DNA from: Rubrivivax sp.
Lineage (GTDB): Bacteria > Pseudomonadota > Gammaproteobacteria > Burkholderiales > Burkholderiaceae_C
NCBI GenBank assembly: GCA_027484825.1
Contig: JAIXSE010000006.1
Location: forward strand, 1-64,000
Reading direction: 5' to 3'
DNA length: 64,000 nt
The position numbers and the translations under genes are program-made. Position 1 is the stretch's first letter; each line of letters begins with the position of its first letter. Below the pieces are notes generated by a model. It worked only from the letters and a program-made list of their open reading frames with translations, searched no databases and was not told where the DNA came from. Below, one piece after another: positions 18,017 through 27,461 of this stretch.

Positions 18017-19723
18017 TCAGGGCATGCGACCGCGTTGGACCAGGTGCCACTCCAGCAGCAGCAGCAGGGTCGCCAGCACCAACAACCATTCGGTCATCCA
18101 GCGGCGCCAGAGGGGCGCCAAAGTCCAGGATTCGTCCGCATGGGCCTTCGCGGGCGGCGCGGCCTGGGCAGCGGCCAGCGTCTGCGCCTCATCCAGCAGT
18201 GAGACCGCCACCGGCTGCCCGTCCACCAGGCGCTCACCGGCCTGAGCCAGATAAGGGTCACCCTGCCCCGGCAGGTCGAGACGCAAACTCCGCGCATCCG
18301 GCTCTATTCCGAGCCGATGACCGGCACGCGCCTGGCTGATCCACGGTGGGGGGGATGCCAGCCAGTGCAGACTGCGCGCCACCAGCACCGGCATGGCGGC
18401 GGTGCGGGTGAACCCCTGACCCTCATCAAACAGTTCGCGCCACAAGGAGACCTCGCGGCGAGACCCGTCCGTCACCTCCACTCCGATGGCGCGATTCATG
18501 CGATCCGCCAGCGCCCCGGCATCCAGCCCCGCCAGCCCCAGCGCTGCGGCATCCACCGGGGCCTGCAGGCCAGACGGATTCGGGACCGTGAAGCGAAAGG
18601 CGTTGGACTGCCGATCCGCAGCGACCAGCCGCAGGGTCGGCTTGCCGGCGTCCGCTGGCGAGAGGGGCCCGCTCACCACCACCTGGGCCTGCGCCATCGG
18701 CACCAGTTGCAAGGACGGATCCTGGCGCACGACCGCGGTGAGCGACTCGGGCACGCCCGGGCCGACGGCCACTGCCACGCGCCGGGCCGACGGCAGGACC
18801 AGCGAGGCCGAATCATCGGCCGGGAAGGCGTCGCCCTCACGCAGCGCCACCCGCAAGGTGCGACCGTCGGCCGGCATGTCGTGCAGCAACCATGCACCGC
18901 TGCTGATCGGCTGGGCAGCCTCCGGTCGGAAGCTTTGACCGTTCAAGGTCCAGGCCAGAGCGCCCGGGCCTGGCGCCGGACCTTCGCTGGCGGCGGTGCC
19001 CACCAGAACATCCACGCGGTCCCAATGCCCGGACTGGGCCGGACGCACCCCCAGCGACACCACGCCGCGGTTGCGGGGTACCGCCGGCGCCTCATAGCCC
19101 CAGATCAGGTTCGGCCCGCTCCCCTGGGATGCGGTCCGCATCACGGCGGCAGCTCGGGCCCCGTAGTAATGCAGCTGGACCTTCTCGCCCCCCTGGCGAG
19201 CCGGCAATCGATCCACCCAGTTGGAGAAGGCGGACGGACGCACCTGCGCCGTGACGGATCGAAGTCTTGCTTCCAGCAACGCAAGCGGCTCACCCGGCGC
19301 CAGCAGACGCACGGCCACCGCCTCGCCCAGCACCACCTCACGCTCGGCCGCGGGCACACGGGCCGCATCAGCCAGCAGCGCCTGTTGTGCCAGGGCCCAA
19401 TGGTCCCCGGGGGTCAACAGCACTGAGTTGTCCAGGTAGAAGAGATGGTGGTCACGCTCTTGCGCCTGGGGCACGACAGGCCCGGCTGCAGCCCACCACA
19501 GCGACAGCACCAGCGCCAGGCTCAGCAGATAGGCCAGCAGTCGACTGAAGCGTGCCATCAGCACCCGCGGTTGGAGCTCTCCCTCGGCCAGACGCCACAA
19601 CACCGCCGCCGGCAAGGCGACCACGCGCGGCTGCACCCGCAATCGCTGCAGCCACCACAAGGCAGCCGCCAGCGCGATCGCGCCTCCATAAGCCAACCAG
19701 GCGGGGAAGACGGAGAAGCTCAC
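18017..19723 (-). CDS. BatA-domain membrane protein
   Basis: The 568-residue product starts at a GTG that overlaps the stop of the upstream DUF58 gene by four bases. It has two N-terminal membrane segments (about 8-24 and 62-82) with a Arg-rich connection typical of the BatA N-terminal domain, a long periplasmic or extracytoplasmic part, and a C-terminal membrane segment (about 545-560) before a short basic tail. No metal-site motif of a vWA domain is obvious. It shares this plan with the next gene, so the two may be duplicated or complementary subunits. Confidence 0.8.
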   Translation of the reverse strand: MSFSVFPAWLAYGGAIALAAALWWLQRLRVQPRVVALPAAVLWRLAEGELQPRVLMARFSRLLAYLLSLALVLSLWWAAAGPVVPQAQERDHHLFYLDNSVLLTPGDHWALAQQALLADAARVPAAEREVVLGEAVAVRLLAPGEPLALLEARLRSVTAQVRPSAFSNWVDRLPARQGGEKVQLHYYGARAAAVMRTASQGSGPNLIWGYEAPAVPRNRGVVSLGVRPAQSGHWDRVDVLVGTAASEGPAPGPGALAWTLNGQSFRPEAAQPISSGAWLLHDMPADGRTLRVALREGDAFPADDSASLVLPSARRVAVAVGPGVPESLTAVVRQDPSLQLVPMAQAQVVVSGPLSPADAGKPTLRLVAADRQSNAFRFTVPNPSGLQAPVDAAALGLAGLDAGALADRMNRAIGVEVTDGSRREVSLWRELFDEGQGFTRTAAMPVLVARSLHWLASPPPWISQARAGHRLGIEPDARSLRLDLPGQGDPYLAQAGERLVDGQPVAVSLLDEAQTLAAAQAAPPAKAHADESWTLAPLWRRWMTEWLLVLATLLLLLEWHLVQRGRMP

Positions 19724-20697
19724 AGCAGCACCCCGCCTTCGCTGAAGACAGCGGTCAGCTGGGGCAACACCGGCGCCTGCGCGTCAATCAGCACCAGGCC
19801 CGCACGGGCCGCAGCCGCAGCGGTGACGAGTCGCTGCTGGAACTCGGCATGCAGCGCCACATAGCGCTCCACCAGCGCGGGCGTGAGGGTCAGCGATTTC
19901 GGCGCCGCCGACTCTCCGTCGGAAATGCGGACATCTCCATGCAGATCGGGATGCAGCAGCGGGTCGCCATCATGGGCTCGCGTCATCTGCACCAGCAGCA
20001 GTCTGTGAGGCACCTGCCCCAAGGCCTTGACCACAGCGTCAACACCGGCCGGGTCGAAGAAGTCGGAAATCACCACGGCCAGTCCGCGCCGCAGCCCCAT
20101 GGCGGAGAACGCCACCAATGCATCCGCGAGCCCCGTATCGCCCTGGCGCGAATAGCTGGTCAGGGTCTCCATCACGCGGCTGAGTCCCTGGCGTCCCGAC
20201 ATGGCACGGGTGATGGGTCCCAGCGACCGTGCGAACGGGAGCAGGCTGACCGAATCCTGTTGGTTCAGCGCAATGGCGGCAATCCCCAGCGCCGTCTGCA
20301 TGGCGGCATGGATGCGCGGCGGGGTCTCGCAGTACATGCTGCTGGAGACATCCAGCAGCACATAGACGGGCAGATCTTGTCGTTCTTCAAACACCCGCAC
20401 AAACGCCTTGCCCAGACGCCGGTAGATATTCCAGTCCACGGCACGCAGGTCGTCCCCTTCCACGTACGGCTTGAAGTCCGCGAAGTCGATGCCTTGGCCA
20501 CGAGCCGTGCTGCGCTGTTCGGCCAGGCGTCCTCCGCGTTGCGCCTGCGCGATGCGCAGCACAAACGCCTCCATCGCCGCGATGAATTCGACGTCAAACA
20601 CGGTCTTGGCATCCGGCGGTGAGTCGGCGAAGGTAAGGTCACCCTCGGCAGGCATGGGAACGCGCACGCGGCGCAGGCGCTTCATCCAGCGGATCAT
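19720..20697 (-). CDS. DUF58 domain protein
   Basis: The 325-residue product carries the DUF58 signature G-I-D-F-A-D-F-K-P-Y-V-E-G-D-D-L-R-A-V-D-W-N (69-90), then F-E-E-R and a vWA-like metal site D-V-S-S-S-M (116-121). DUF58 proteins are found in nearly all MoxR operons and are thought to be clients or partners of the ATPase. The ATG overlaps the stop of the upstream gene by four bases and the stop overlaps the next start by four, so this gene is tightly embedded in the operon. Confidence 0.92.
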   Translation of the reverse strand: MIRWMKRLRRVRVPMPAEGDLTFADSPPDAKTVFDVEFIAAMEAFVLRIAQAQRGGRLAEQRSTARGQGIDFADFKPYVEGDDLRAVDWNIYRRLGKAFVRVFEERQDLPVYVLLDVSSSMYCETPPRIHAAMQTALGIAAIALNQQDSVSLLPFARSLGPITRAMSGRQGLSRVMETLTSYSRQGDTGLADALVAFSAMGLRRGLAVVISDFFDPAGVDAVVKALGQVPHRLLLVQMTRAHDGDPLLHPDLHGDVRISDGESAAPKSLTLTPALVERYVALHAEFQQRLVTAAAAARAGLVLIDAQAPVLPQLTAVFSEGGVLL

Positions 20698-22238
20698 CGG
20701 CGTGCTCTCAAGTCAGTGTCGGCCGGTGCCGGCTGGCTCGCCAGCGGCGCCGGAGTCTGTGCCTCACGGGCGAAGTAGTGGCGCAACAGGGCGCGGTCGC
20801 TGGCGGTGAGTGCGGGTGGGGGAGGCAGCGCTGCATCGCCAGCCAGATGACCTCGTTCCGCCGCCTGCACCGACGTGCCCTCCCGGCCTTGAGGGCGGCC
20901 CTGCTGAAGTACGCTGACCACCGGGCCTGGGCTGGTCTGGCCCTGGACCTGGTCCCGCATCGGGCGCGCCAGCATCAGCGTGGCAAAACCGCGGCCGGAC
21001 TTGGGCCCGGCCTCCTCGCCTTTGCGCGAGCCGTTGTTCTGCCCTTCACCGCTGCCCTTGCCGTCGTTCTGTCCGTCATTGCCGCCCTTGCTGCGACTGT
21101 TGTTCTGGGGCTGACCCTGCTGGGAGGACCCCGACGACTTCTCAGCGGCAGGGGGCTGCGAACCTCTTTGGGACGGCGCCTCCTGCTGACTGCGCGAGCG
21201 CGCGTCCCCAGCGGACGTCGAGGTCTGCGAATCGTCCTGGCTCGCGCCCGGTGGGGAAGCTTCTGCACGCGGACCCGGCTGGGGCGGACTGGGCGTCTGG
21301 GCCCCCGGCTCCCTGCGGAGACCGCCGGTCGGTGGTGCGGCACCCGCTGCCGCGTCGGCCGCCGCCATGGCCGCCGCTGAAGGACTGGGGGGCGCGTCCC
21401 CGGAGGGTGATCGGGGTGCGGCGGCTGTCGAGGTCCCGGTGCCCGGGCCACCAAGGGCTGCGGCGCCTGCGACTGCCGTGCCGGCTGGCTCACGGTCCCC
21501 GAACGCAAGCGCGCCGACGCCGGCCCCGTCCGGTGGTGCCGTCTGAGGCGCGGGCGCGGTCGGTGTTCCAGGAACGCCCGAGGCTCGCACCGCCTGGGGG
21601 GAGGATGCGGAGAGATCTGCACCCGCGCTGAATCGTCCCTCCTGGACTGAAGGGGGGGCCGCGACGGCGGCATCCCGCGTCGGGAGCCACCCCGCGCCGA
21701 TGCCCATGAGCAGCGCTGCCGGCAGGCACCAGCCGCGTCGGCGCAGCGCGCTCAGGGGTGCGACGGGCAGCGGCTGCGCGCCCTGCGACAGCGCCTGAGC
21801 CACCCACGGCGCAGCCTCCTGCAAGGCTGCCTGTTCAAAGCCGTTTCGCTGCGGCGCAGCCAGCAGGGCAGCGCAGGCCGTCAAGCGGTCCTTGAGGGCC
21901 AACTGCTGATCGAGCAGCGCCAGGGCTTCGCCGCGGCTGACATGCTGGCGACTGCGGATCAGCCCATAAGCAGCGCCGCCGACCAGCCATGGCACCAGCA
22001 CGCTGGCCACGACCAGGGGCAGCCACAGCGCTGCCAAGCGGCCGCCGGACAGCAACCACAAGGCGGGCAGTCCCAACGCGGCGGGAAAGGCCCAGCCCAG
22101 GGCCCGATCAAGGGCTTCGCGGCGTTGCGTCGTCTGAAGGCGTCGACGGCCCGCTGCCTCCAGGGCATCCAGTTGCAGGGCCAGCCGCTGCCACTCGCCA
22201 GGAAGATCGGACCGACCGGAATCAGGCATGGAGGTCAT
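20694..22238 (-). CDS. Membrane protein with long low-complexity region
   Basis: From the ATG at 22238 the product is 514 residues; 22229 is an alternative start and no Shine-Dalgarno decides between them. Two adjacent membrane segments lie at about 47-64 and 70-94, then comes S-R-G-E-A-L-A-L-L-D-Q-Q-L-A-L-K-D-R-L, which recalls DUF4175-type proteins of Bat operons, and a third segment at about 168-185. Residues from roughly 200 to 430 are very rich in Pro, Gly, Ser, Ala and Gln and are probably disordered. The position between moxR and the DUF58 gene is typical for this class of protein. The family name is uncertain. Confidence 0.75.
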   Translation of the reverse strand: MTSMPDSGRSDLPGEWQRLALQLDALEAAGRRRLQTTQRREALDRALGWAFPAALGLPALWLLSGGRLAALWLPLVVASVLVPWLVGGAAYGLIRSRQHVSRGEALALLDQQLALKDRLTACAALLAAPQRNGFEQAALQEAAPWVAQALSQGAQPLPVAPLSALRRRGWCLPAALLMGIGAGWLPTRDAAVAAPPSVQEGRFSAGADLSASSPQAVRASGVPGTPTAPAPQTAPPDGAGVGALAFGDREPAGTAVAGAAALGGPGTGTSTAAAPRSPSGDAPPSPSAAAMAAADAAAGAAPPTGGLRREPGAQTPSPPQPGPRAEASPPGASQDDSQTSTSAGDARSRSQQEAPSQRGSQPPAAEKSSGSSQQGQPQNNSRSKGGNDGQNDGKGSGEGQNNGSRKGEEAGPKSGRGFATLMLARPMRDQVQGQTSPGPVVSVLQQGRPQGREGTSVQAAERGHLAGDAALPPPPALTASDRALLRHYFAREAQTPAPLASQPAPADTDLRARR

Positions 22239-22263
22239 GAGCGCTCGCGCTGGCGGATCCGGA

Positions 22264-23277
22264 TCAGAGGCGTTCGTGCGGACGCTTGACCGCCGCCACC
22301 GCGGCGGCCACCAGCGCCTCTGCATCCACACCGCTGGCGCGCGCGCCGAACTTGGGAACCAGGCGATGGCGCAGGACATCCGCGGCCACCCGCTCCACAT
22401 CCACGGCGCTCACGATGAAGCGGCCGTCCAGCAAGGCCTTGACCTTGGCCGCCATCATCAGTCCCTGCACCCCACGGGGCGACGCCCCGAGCGACACATG
22501 GCGCTCCACCAGATCCGGCGCGTAGGCACTGCCCGGCTGGGTCGCCATCACCAAGCGGATGGCGTAGGTCTTGGCGGCCTCGCTCACCGGGACCTGGCGG
22601 ACCAGCGCCCGCATGTCGCTGATGGCCTGGGCATCCGACACCGCCTTCAATTCAATCTGCTCACCGCTGGTCGTGCGATCGATGATGCTGTGGTAGTCCT
22701 GCTCGGTGGGATAGCCCACCACCAGCTTGAACAGGAAGCGGTCCAGCTGCGCCTCGGGCAGCGGGTAGGTGCCTTCCTGATCCACCGGGTTCTGGGTGGC
22801 CATGACACAGAAGGGCTGCGGCATCACCAGCGTGCGGCCGCCCACGGTGATCTGGCGTTCCTGCATCACTTCCAGCAGCGCCGACTGCGTCTTGGGGGTG
22901 GCCCGGTTGATTTCGTCGGCCAGCACCAGATGGGCGACGATCGGCCCTTGTTTGAAGACCAGCTCATGACCGCCGCCCTCGCGTTCGGTCAATACCGTGG
23001 TGCCCACGATATCGGCCGGCATCATGTCCGGGGTGAACTGGATGCGGGAGAAGCTCAGGCTCAGTGCCTGGCTGATCGAGTTGACCAGCATTGTCTTGCC
23101 CAACCCCGGCACCCCTTCGAGCAGGACGTGGCCGCCGGCCATGAGCGCGGTCAGTACACCGTCGATCACGTCCGCCTGGCCCACCACCATCCGCGAAATC
23201 TCTTCACGGATACGGGCATAGGCTTGCCGGAACTCGGCGGCTTGATGACGCACGGCGTCGACCTCGTTCATATTCAT
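22264..23277 (-). CDS. MoxR-family AAA+ ATPase
   Basis: The product is 337 residues from the ATG at 23277; two further Met codons (23289, 23271) are possible starts and none has a clear Shine-Dalgarno. It has Walker A G-V-P-G-L-G-K-T (about 55-62), Walker B L-V-L-A-D-E-I-N, and the MoxR stretch M-A-T-Q-N-P-V-D-Q-E-G-T-Y-P-L-P-E-A-Q-L-D-R-F. MoxR ATPases act as chaperones that insert metals or assemble complexes together with vWA and DUF58 proteins. It begins the structural part of the run, 26 bases before the next gene. Confidence 0.95.
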   Translation of the reverse strand: MNMNEVDAVRHQAAEFRQAYARIREEISRMVVGQADVIDGVLTALMAGGHVLLEGVPGLGKTMLVNSISQALSLSFSRIQFTPDMMPADIVGTTVLTEREGGGHELVFKQGPIVAHLVLADEINRATPKTQSALLEVMQERQITVGGRTLVMPQPFCVMATQNPVDQEGTYPLPEAQLDRFLFKLVVGYPTEQDYHSIIDRTTSGEQIELKAVSDAQAISDMRALVRQVPVSEAAKTYAIRLVMATQPGSAYAPDLVERHVSLGASPRGVQGLMMAAKVKALLDGRFIVSAVDVERVAADVLRHRLVPKFGARASGVDAEALVAAAVAAVKRPHERL

Positions 23278-23428
23278 AGAAGGGGACATTCGGAGGGTTG
23301 TGGGGGCTGGATGCCTGCTGCTGCGAAGCATGGCACCACTGCATTGCCGCAAGCTGGCGCAGCCACCCGTTGCAGCGGATTGGGTGCGGCCCTCGCCGGG
23401 CCGGTGCGGGCTGGTTCGGGCTGCGATC

Positions 23429-24100
23429 TCAGTGATCGGAGAGGCGGTAGCCCAGGCCGCGAATCGACTGGATCCGAACCTGGTCCGTCATCCGCGACAA
23501 ATGCCCCCGAAGCCGCGAGATTTGGGATTCCAGTGAATTGGTATTGACGGATTTGTCATATCCATACACCCGCAGTTCCAGCGCCTCGCGCTGCACCAGC
23601 ATGCCGGGTCGCGCCATCAAGGCCTCCAGCACCAAGGCCTCGCCGCGACGCAGGACCAGCGGCACATCGTTGATGAAAAACTGGCCGTGATCGATGTCGT
23701 GGCGCAGGGGCCCGAACACCCGCACCTGGGCGGGCACTTCAAGCGGATGCCGAAGCACGTTGCGGATGCGGGCCAGCAATTCGCGGGGCTCGAAGGGCTT
23801 GACGACGTAGTCGTTGGCGCCGCCCTCCAGGCCGGCCACCCGATCGTCAATCCCGGCCATCGCCGTGAGCACGACAAATCGCTGGGGTTTGCCGATCTGC
23901 TCCACGAACGTCATCAGGGACACCCCGTCCCCATCGGGCAGCATTCGATCGAGCAGCACCAGGTCAAAACTGCTGTCGCGCAGGGCATTTCGACCTGCGG
24001 CCAGCGTCGCGGCCACATCAACCACAAAGCCCTGGCGCTGCAAATAGCCCACCAGGGTCTCGGCGACATCAACGTTATCTTCGACCAGGAGCAGTCGCAT
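23429..24100 (-). CDS. OmpR-family response regulator
   Basis: The 223-residue product has a receiver domain with the acidic pair at E7/D8, the phosphorylation site Asp51 in L-L-D-R-M-L-P, Thr79 and Lys101, and a winged-helix domain (about 125-223) ending G-Y-R-L-S-D-H with S-I-R-G-L-G-Y. It is the first gene of the minus-strand run and lies 152 bases before moxR. No histidine kinase adjoins it; the nearest is at 8349-9764, at the far end of the same run. A gap of 102 bases separates it from the TonB receptor gene upstream. Confidence 0.93.
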   Translation of the reverse strand: MRLLLVEDNVDVAETLVGYLQRQGFVVDVAATLAAGRNALRDSSFDLVLLDRMLPDGDGVSLMTFVEQIGKPQRFVVLTAMAGIDDRVAGLEGGANDYVVKPFEPRELLARIRNVLRHPLEVPAQVRVFGPLRHDIDHGQFFINDVPLVLRRGEALVLEALMARPGMLVQREALELRVYGYDKSVNTNSLESQISRLRGHLSRMTDQVRIQSIRGLGYRLSDH

Positions 24101-24202
24101 GGATCAGATTTCCGGCCCCGTGGGCCTGCAAAGTGACAGCGGGCCAGGACGCGCCGGGCGCCTTCAGAGGCGCCAGGGACGCGTCCCGGCCGGTGGCGCG
24201 GA

Positions 24203-27200
24203 TCAGAACGAGTAGCTTAGCTCCGCCGACAGCGTCCGCCCCGCCACGTTGTAGCGGCCGGCGTCATACGGCAGGCCCCCCACCACCACGAAAGGTGGTT
24301 TCTTGTCGAACAGATTGCGGGCGGCCACCGCCAGACGGACCTGCTTGGTGAGGCTGTAGCCGGCAGTGAGATCAAAGGTCAGATAGGACGACACACGCTT
24401 GGTGTAGTCCGGGTTGGTGACCACGCCGGCGGCGGTCAGACTCTCGTAATCATTCAGGTAGCTGGGTGTGTAGTAGGCCCACAGCATGGCGCTGAACTCA
24501 TGTCGATACCAGCCCACGGACCCCACCACCTTGTACCGGTCGGCGCCCTGCAGCTTGCCCAGGGTGGATACCGGCTGCCCGTTGGCAAAGCCCTGCGTCT
24601 GGGCTTTCAGGTTGTCCACCACCGTGATCCGAGGCTCGAAAGTCTCGTTGCCCACGGTGAACAGATAGCTGGCTTCGTACATGATGGACGAATAGGTGGA
24701 GCCGACAATGTTGAAGGTCATCTGCCGGGCTTCAGTGATCTTGCCGTTGGCGTCCCGCGGATAGAACTGAGACAGCAGCAGGGTATCTTCCACTCGCATC
24801 AGGCGGGTCAGGTCGCGGGGATTGGCGAACTGGTTTTTGATGCGGGTGCGAGACCAACTGGCCGACAGGTTGAGCCCACGCAGCGCATCTTCGGGCTGCC
24901 AGTTGATGCTGAGATTGGTCTGCTGGGAGGTCTCCGGCTTGAGGTCGGGATTCGGCGCCACCGTGCTGCGAACCTGATAGGCGTTCGTGCCATTCCAGCA
25001 ATCCGACGTGCAGGTGTACCCAGGATCGTTGAAGATGATGGTGCTGTAGTTCTGCGTACCGCTCAGATTGAACAGCTGGGTGTACGGAGGCGCTTTGAAG
25101 CCCTGGGTGCGCTTGGCACGCACGGTGAGCGTGTCCACCGGCTGCCACATCAGTCCGAAGGCCGGCGTGGTGTGGGCGAAGACGTTCTTGCCATAAATCA
25201 GTTGCCCACCCAGGTCAAAGGGAACGTTGTCGACGGTGCCGATGGCGCCGCTGGTGCTGTAGGTGTCACGCCGGGCCGCCACATTCAGCGCCAGGGCGTG
25301 CAAGAGCGGGAAGCGGAACTTGTCGCCAAAGATGGGCACGTTGAATTCGCCGAAAAACGCATGGCGACGCCGATTGGGAGACACACCGGTAAATGCGTTC
25401 ACTTCACTGCTGTTGACGCCGTCGTCGTTGTATTCACCGCCCAGCGCGTAGTAGAGCTTGCCGCCCGGCAATGTCATCAACGGGCCATTGAATCGCAGTT
25501 CGACGTTCTGCAGGCGTGAGCCTCGCTGCTCGACCGCATCCTCATAGAGGAAGGCGGACACATCCGATCCTCCGCCATTCACGGTGGATTTCCAGGGATT
25601 GAACGCCACGTTGGGATCCGAGCTGGTCAGCGCCTGGCACTGCCGATCAAATGCCGCCTGGTAGGAGGCGCGGTTCACCCCGTTCAGACTGGCCCGCGGA
25701 TTGGACAGCGTGAAGTTGTAGCAGGACACCCCGTTGGGTGAATTGGGATCCGCCACGAAACTCACCAGCGAGCCGAGATTGCCGGAGCGCCCGGAAGAAC
25801 TCGTGCGGGATGCGGTGTAGATCAGGTCCGCACGAGTCTCCTGCGTGATGTCCCAGGTGAGCCCGGCCGTCCCGACCCAGGACCGGGACACATTGCTGAG
25901 CGAACCGGCGGGCAAGCTACCGGCAGCCACCTCGGCGGCCGGGTTGTAGTAGACCGTGGTGCCTGGATTAAAGGCGCTGAAGTAGTTGGCCGGGAAAGGG
26001 TTGTAGTACTGGCCAGGGGCCAATTGAACGCTGAGCCCGGTGCCGTAGGTGCGTTCCAGGGCGTTGGTCGTGCGGTTGAACAGGCCGTTGGCAAACAGCT
26101 TCACCCCATAACCCAGTTGCTGTTCCAGGTTCAGGGACAGGCTGGTGGACTTGCTCTCCACGCCGTTGGTGCGGGGCACGTAGTCACGCAACGCCTCGGA
26201 CCCGACGGTGACAAAGTCGGAGATCGCAGGGCGGCCCTTGAAGCCGGCCGGCACCGTCAATCCTTGCTGTGTCGTGGAGTAGATGCCGGTGACCGGGTCG
26301 TAGTTGTAGACCGGCATGTTGATCACGCCAGGCTGCAGGCCCGAGGTGAAGGTCCGGAAGTCGTAGTTGGAGTCGCCGTTGTAATAGCCGGAGTAGTTCT
26401 GCGAGACGTAGCCGGTCTTGGCATTGATGACCGGGAGCTTCTTGCTGAAGTCCACGGTGCCGGAGACGTTGCCAGTGCCCCAGGCATAGCCGGAGGCCAG
26501 ACTCACGCGGCGCTGGTCCGCGCCGTTGTTGGAGTTCTCGTACTTGCCAGTCAGCGTGGTGCCGGTGAAGTCCTTCTTCAGGATGAAGTTGATGACGCCA
26601 GCCATGGCATCCGCGCCATACACGGCGGAAGAGCCCCCCTGCGTGATCTCGACCCGATCAATGGCGCTGAGCGGAATGCCGTTCAGATTGACGAAGCCGT
26701 CCTCAATGCCGGCGGCCCCTGCCATGCGCCGCCCGTTGACCAGGATCAGCGTGTTGCCGGCTCCCATGCCCCCGAGGTTGGCCGCAGACACACCCAGCTG
26801 GCCCAATTGAGAGACTGGCCCGCGACGAGCCGTCAATGGACCCCGGGTACGTTGATTGGTGATGTCGCCAATCGTGGCCAGGTTCTGCGGCAGGGTGCGC
26901 ATCAACTCTTCGACGCTGCTCACACCGCGCGCCTGAATTTCTTCCGCGCCAATGACCGTGACGGTGGAGGTCACGTCGCCGCTGCGCAGACGGCTGCCGG
27001 TCACTTCCACTGCATTGAGCTTGGCGTCTGCTTTGGCGTCAGTCTTGCCCTCGCGCTTCGATGCATTCTGAGCCTCGGTAGCCTTGGACGGCTCTGTCTC
27101 CTTGCCCTCGGTTGGCATCGTGCCGGCAGGGGCGGAGGAAGCTGCAGCAGGTTTGGAGGCCGCGGAAGGCACAGCAGGCTTGGGCGCATCGGCTTGCGCC

Positions 27201-27271
27201 ACGGCGTGGGACATCCACGCGCTGCCCACCAAGAGGGCCACAGTGGACATGCGGAAGGTTCGGTTCGACAA
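24203..27271 (-). CDS. TonB-dependent outer-membrane receptor
   Basis: The 1022-residue product has a signal peptide (about 1-26), a low-complexity Ala/Lys/Glu linker (27-85), a plug domain (about 90-235, with V-E-V-T-G-S-R-L, V-N-G-R-R-M, S-A-V-Y-G-A-D-A-M-A-G-V-I-N-F) and a beta-barrel that ends in the C-terminal Phe typical of outer-membrane proteins. The start is TTG at 27271: AGGAGAG lies five bases before it, while the nearby ATG at 27250 has no such site. Ligands of these receptors include siderophores, sugars, vitamins and peptides. The neighbouring proteases and ABC transporter suggest a peptide ligand, which is inference. Confidence 0.92.
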   Translation of the reverse strand: MSNRTFRMSTVALLVGSAWMSHAVAQADAPKPAVPSAASKPAAASSAPAGTMPTEGKETEPSKATEAQNASKREGKTDAKADAKLNAVEVTGSRLRSGDVTSTVTVIGAEEIQARGVSSVEELMRTLPQNLATIGDITNQRTRGPLTARRGPVSQLGQLGVSAANLGGMGAGNTLILVNGRRMAGAAGIEDGFVNLNGIPLSAIDRVEITQGGSSAVYGADAMAGVINFILKKDFTGTTLTGKYENSNNGADQRRVSLASGYAWGTGNVSGTVDFSKKLPVINAKTGYVSQNYSGYYNGDSNYDFRTFTSGLQPGVINMPVYNYDPVTGIYSTTQQGLTVPAGFKGRPAISDFVTVGSEALRDYVPRTNGVESKSTSLSLNLEQQLGYGVKLFANGLFNRTTNALERTYGTGLSVQLAPGQYYNPFPANYFSAFNPGTTVYYNPAAEVAAGSLPAGSLSNVSRSWVGTAGLTWDITQETRADLIYTASRTSSSGRSGNLGSLVSFVADPNSPNGVSCYNFTLSNPRASLNGVNRASYQAAFDRQCQALTSSDPNVAFNPWKSTVNGGGSDVSAFLYEDAVEQRGSRLQNVELRFNGPLMTLPGGKLYYALGGEYNDDGVNSSEVNAFTGVSPNRRRHAFFGEFNVPIFGDKFRFPLLHALALNVAARRDTYSTSGAIGTVDNVPFDLGGQLIYGKNVFAHTTPAFGLMWQPVDTLTVRAKRTQGFKAPPYTQLFNLSGTQNYSTIIFNDPGYTCTSDCWNGTNAYQVRSTVAPNPDLKPETSQQTNLSINWQPEDALRGLNLSASWSRTRIKNQFANPRDLTRLMRVEDTLLLSQFYPRDANGKITEARQMTFNIVGSTYSSIMYEASYLFTVGNETFEPRITVVDNLKAQTQGFANGQPVSTLGKLQGADRYKVVGSVGWYRHEFSAMLWAYYTPSYLNDYESLTAAGVVTNPDYTKRVSSYLTFDLTAGYSLTKQVRLAVAARNLFDKKPPFVVVGGLPYDAGRYNVAGRTLSAELSYSF

Positions 27272-27361
27272 CTTCGCTCTCCTGGTGCGGCCCTCCTCGC
27301 GATGTACGCCGGGACTCCCACCTCAACTTTGTTTCGCTCAGCTGACCCTGCAGCCCTCGCG

Positions 27362-27380
27362 GCAACGCACCGTGCGTTGC
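27362..27380. promoter_or_regulatory. Perfect 19-base palindrome upstream of the TonB receptor gene
   Basis: GCAACGCAC, one central base, then GTGCGTTGC form a perfect inverted repeat with 9-base arms. It lies 91 bases before the receptor start, within the 190-base gap between the protease stop and the receptor. It may be an operator for a dimeric regulator or a hairpin in the leader RNA. A second, shorter palindrome lies at 27438-27451. Neither has a T-run, so they are not intrinsic terminators. Confidence 0.45.
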
Positions 27381-27461
27381 ATGACAAAGTTATGGCGGGT
27401 AGGTTGCCTCAAGCTTGCCTGCCCATGGGCGCCTGCCGCATATCCATATGCAAGTTTTCCC

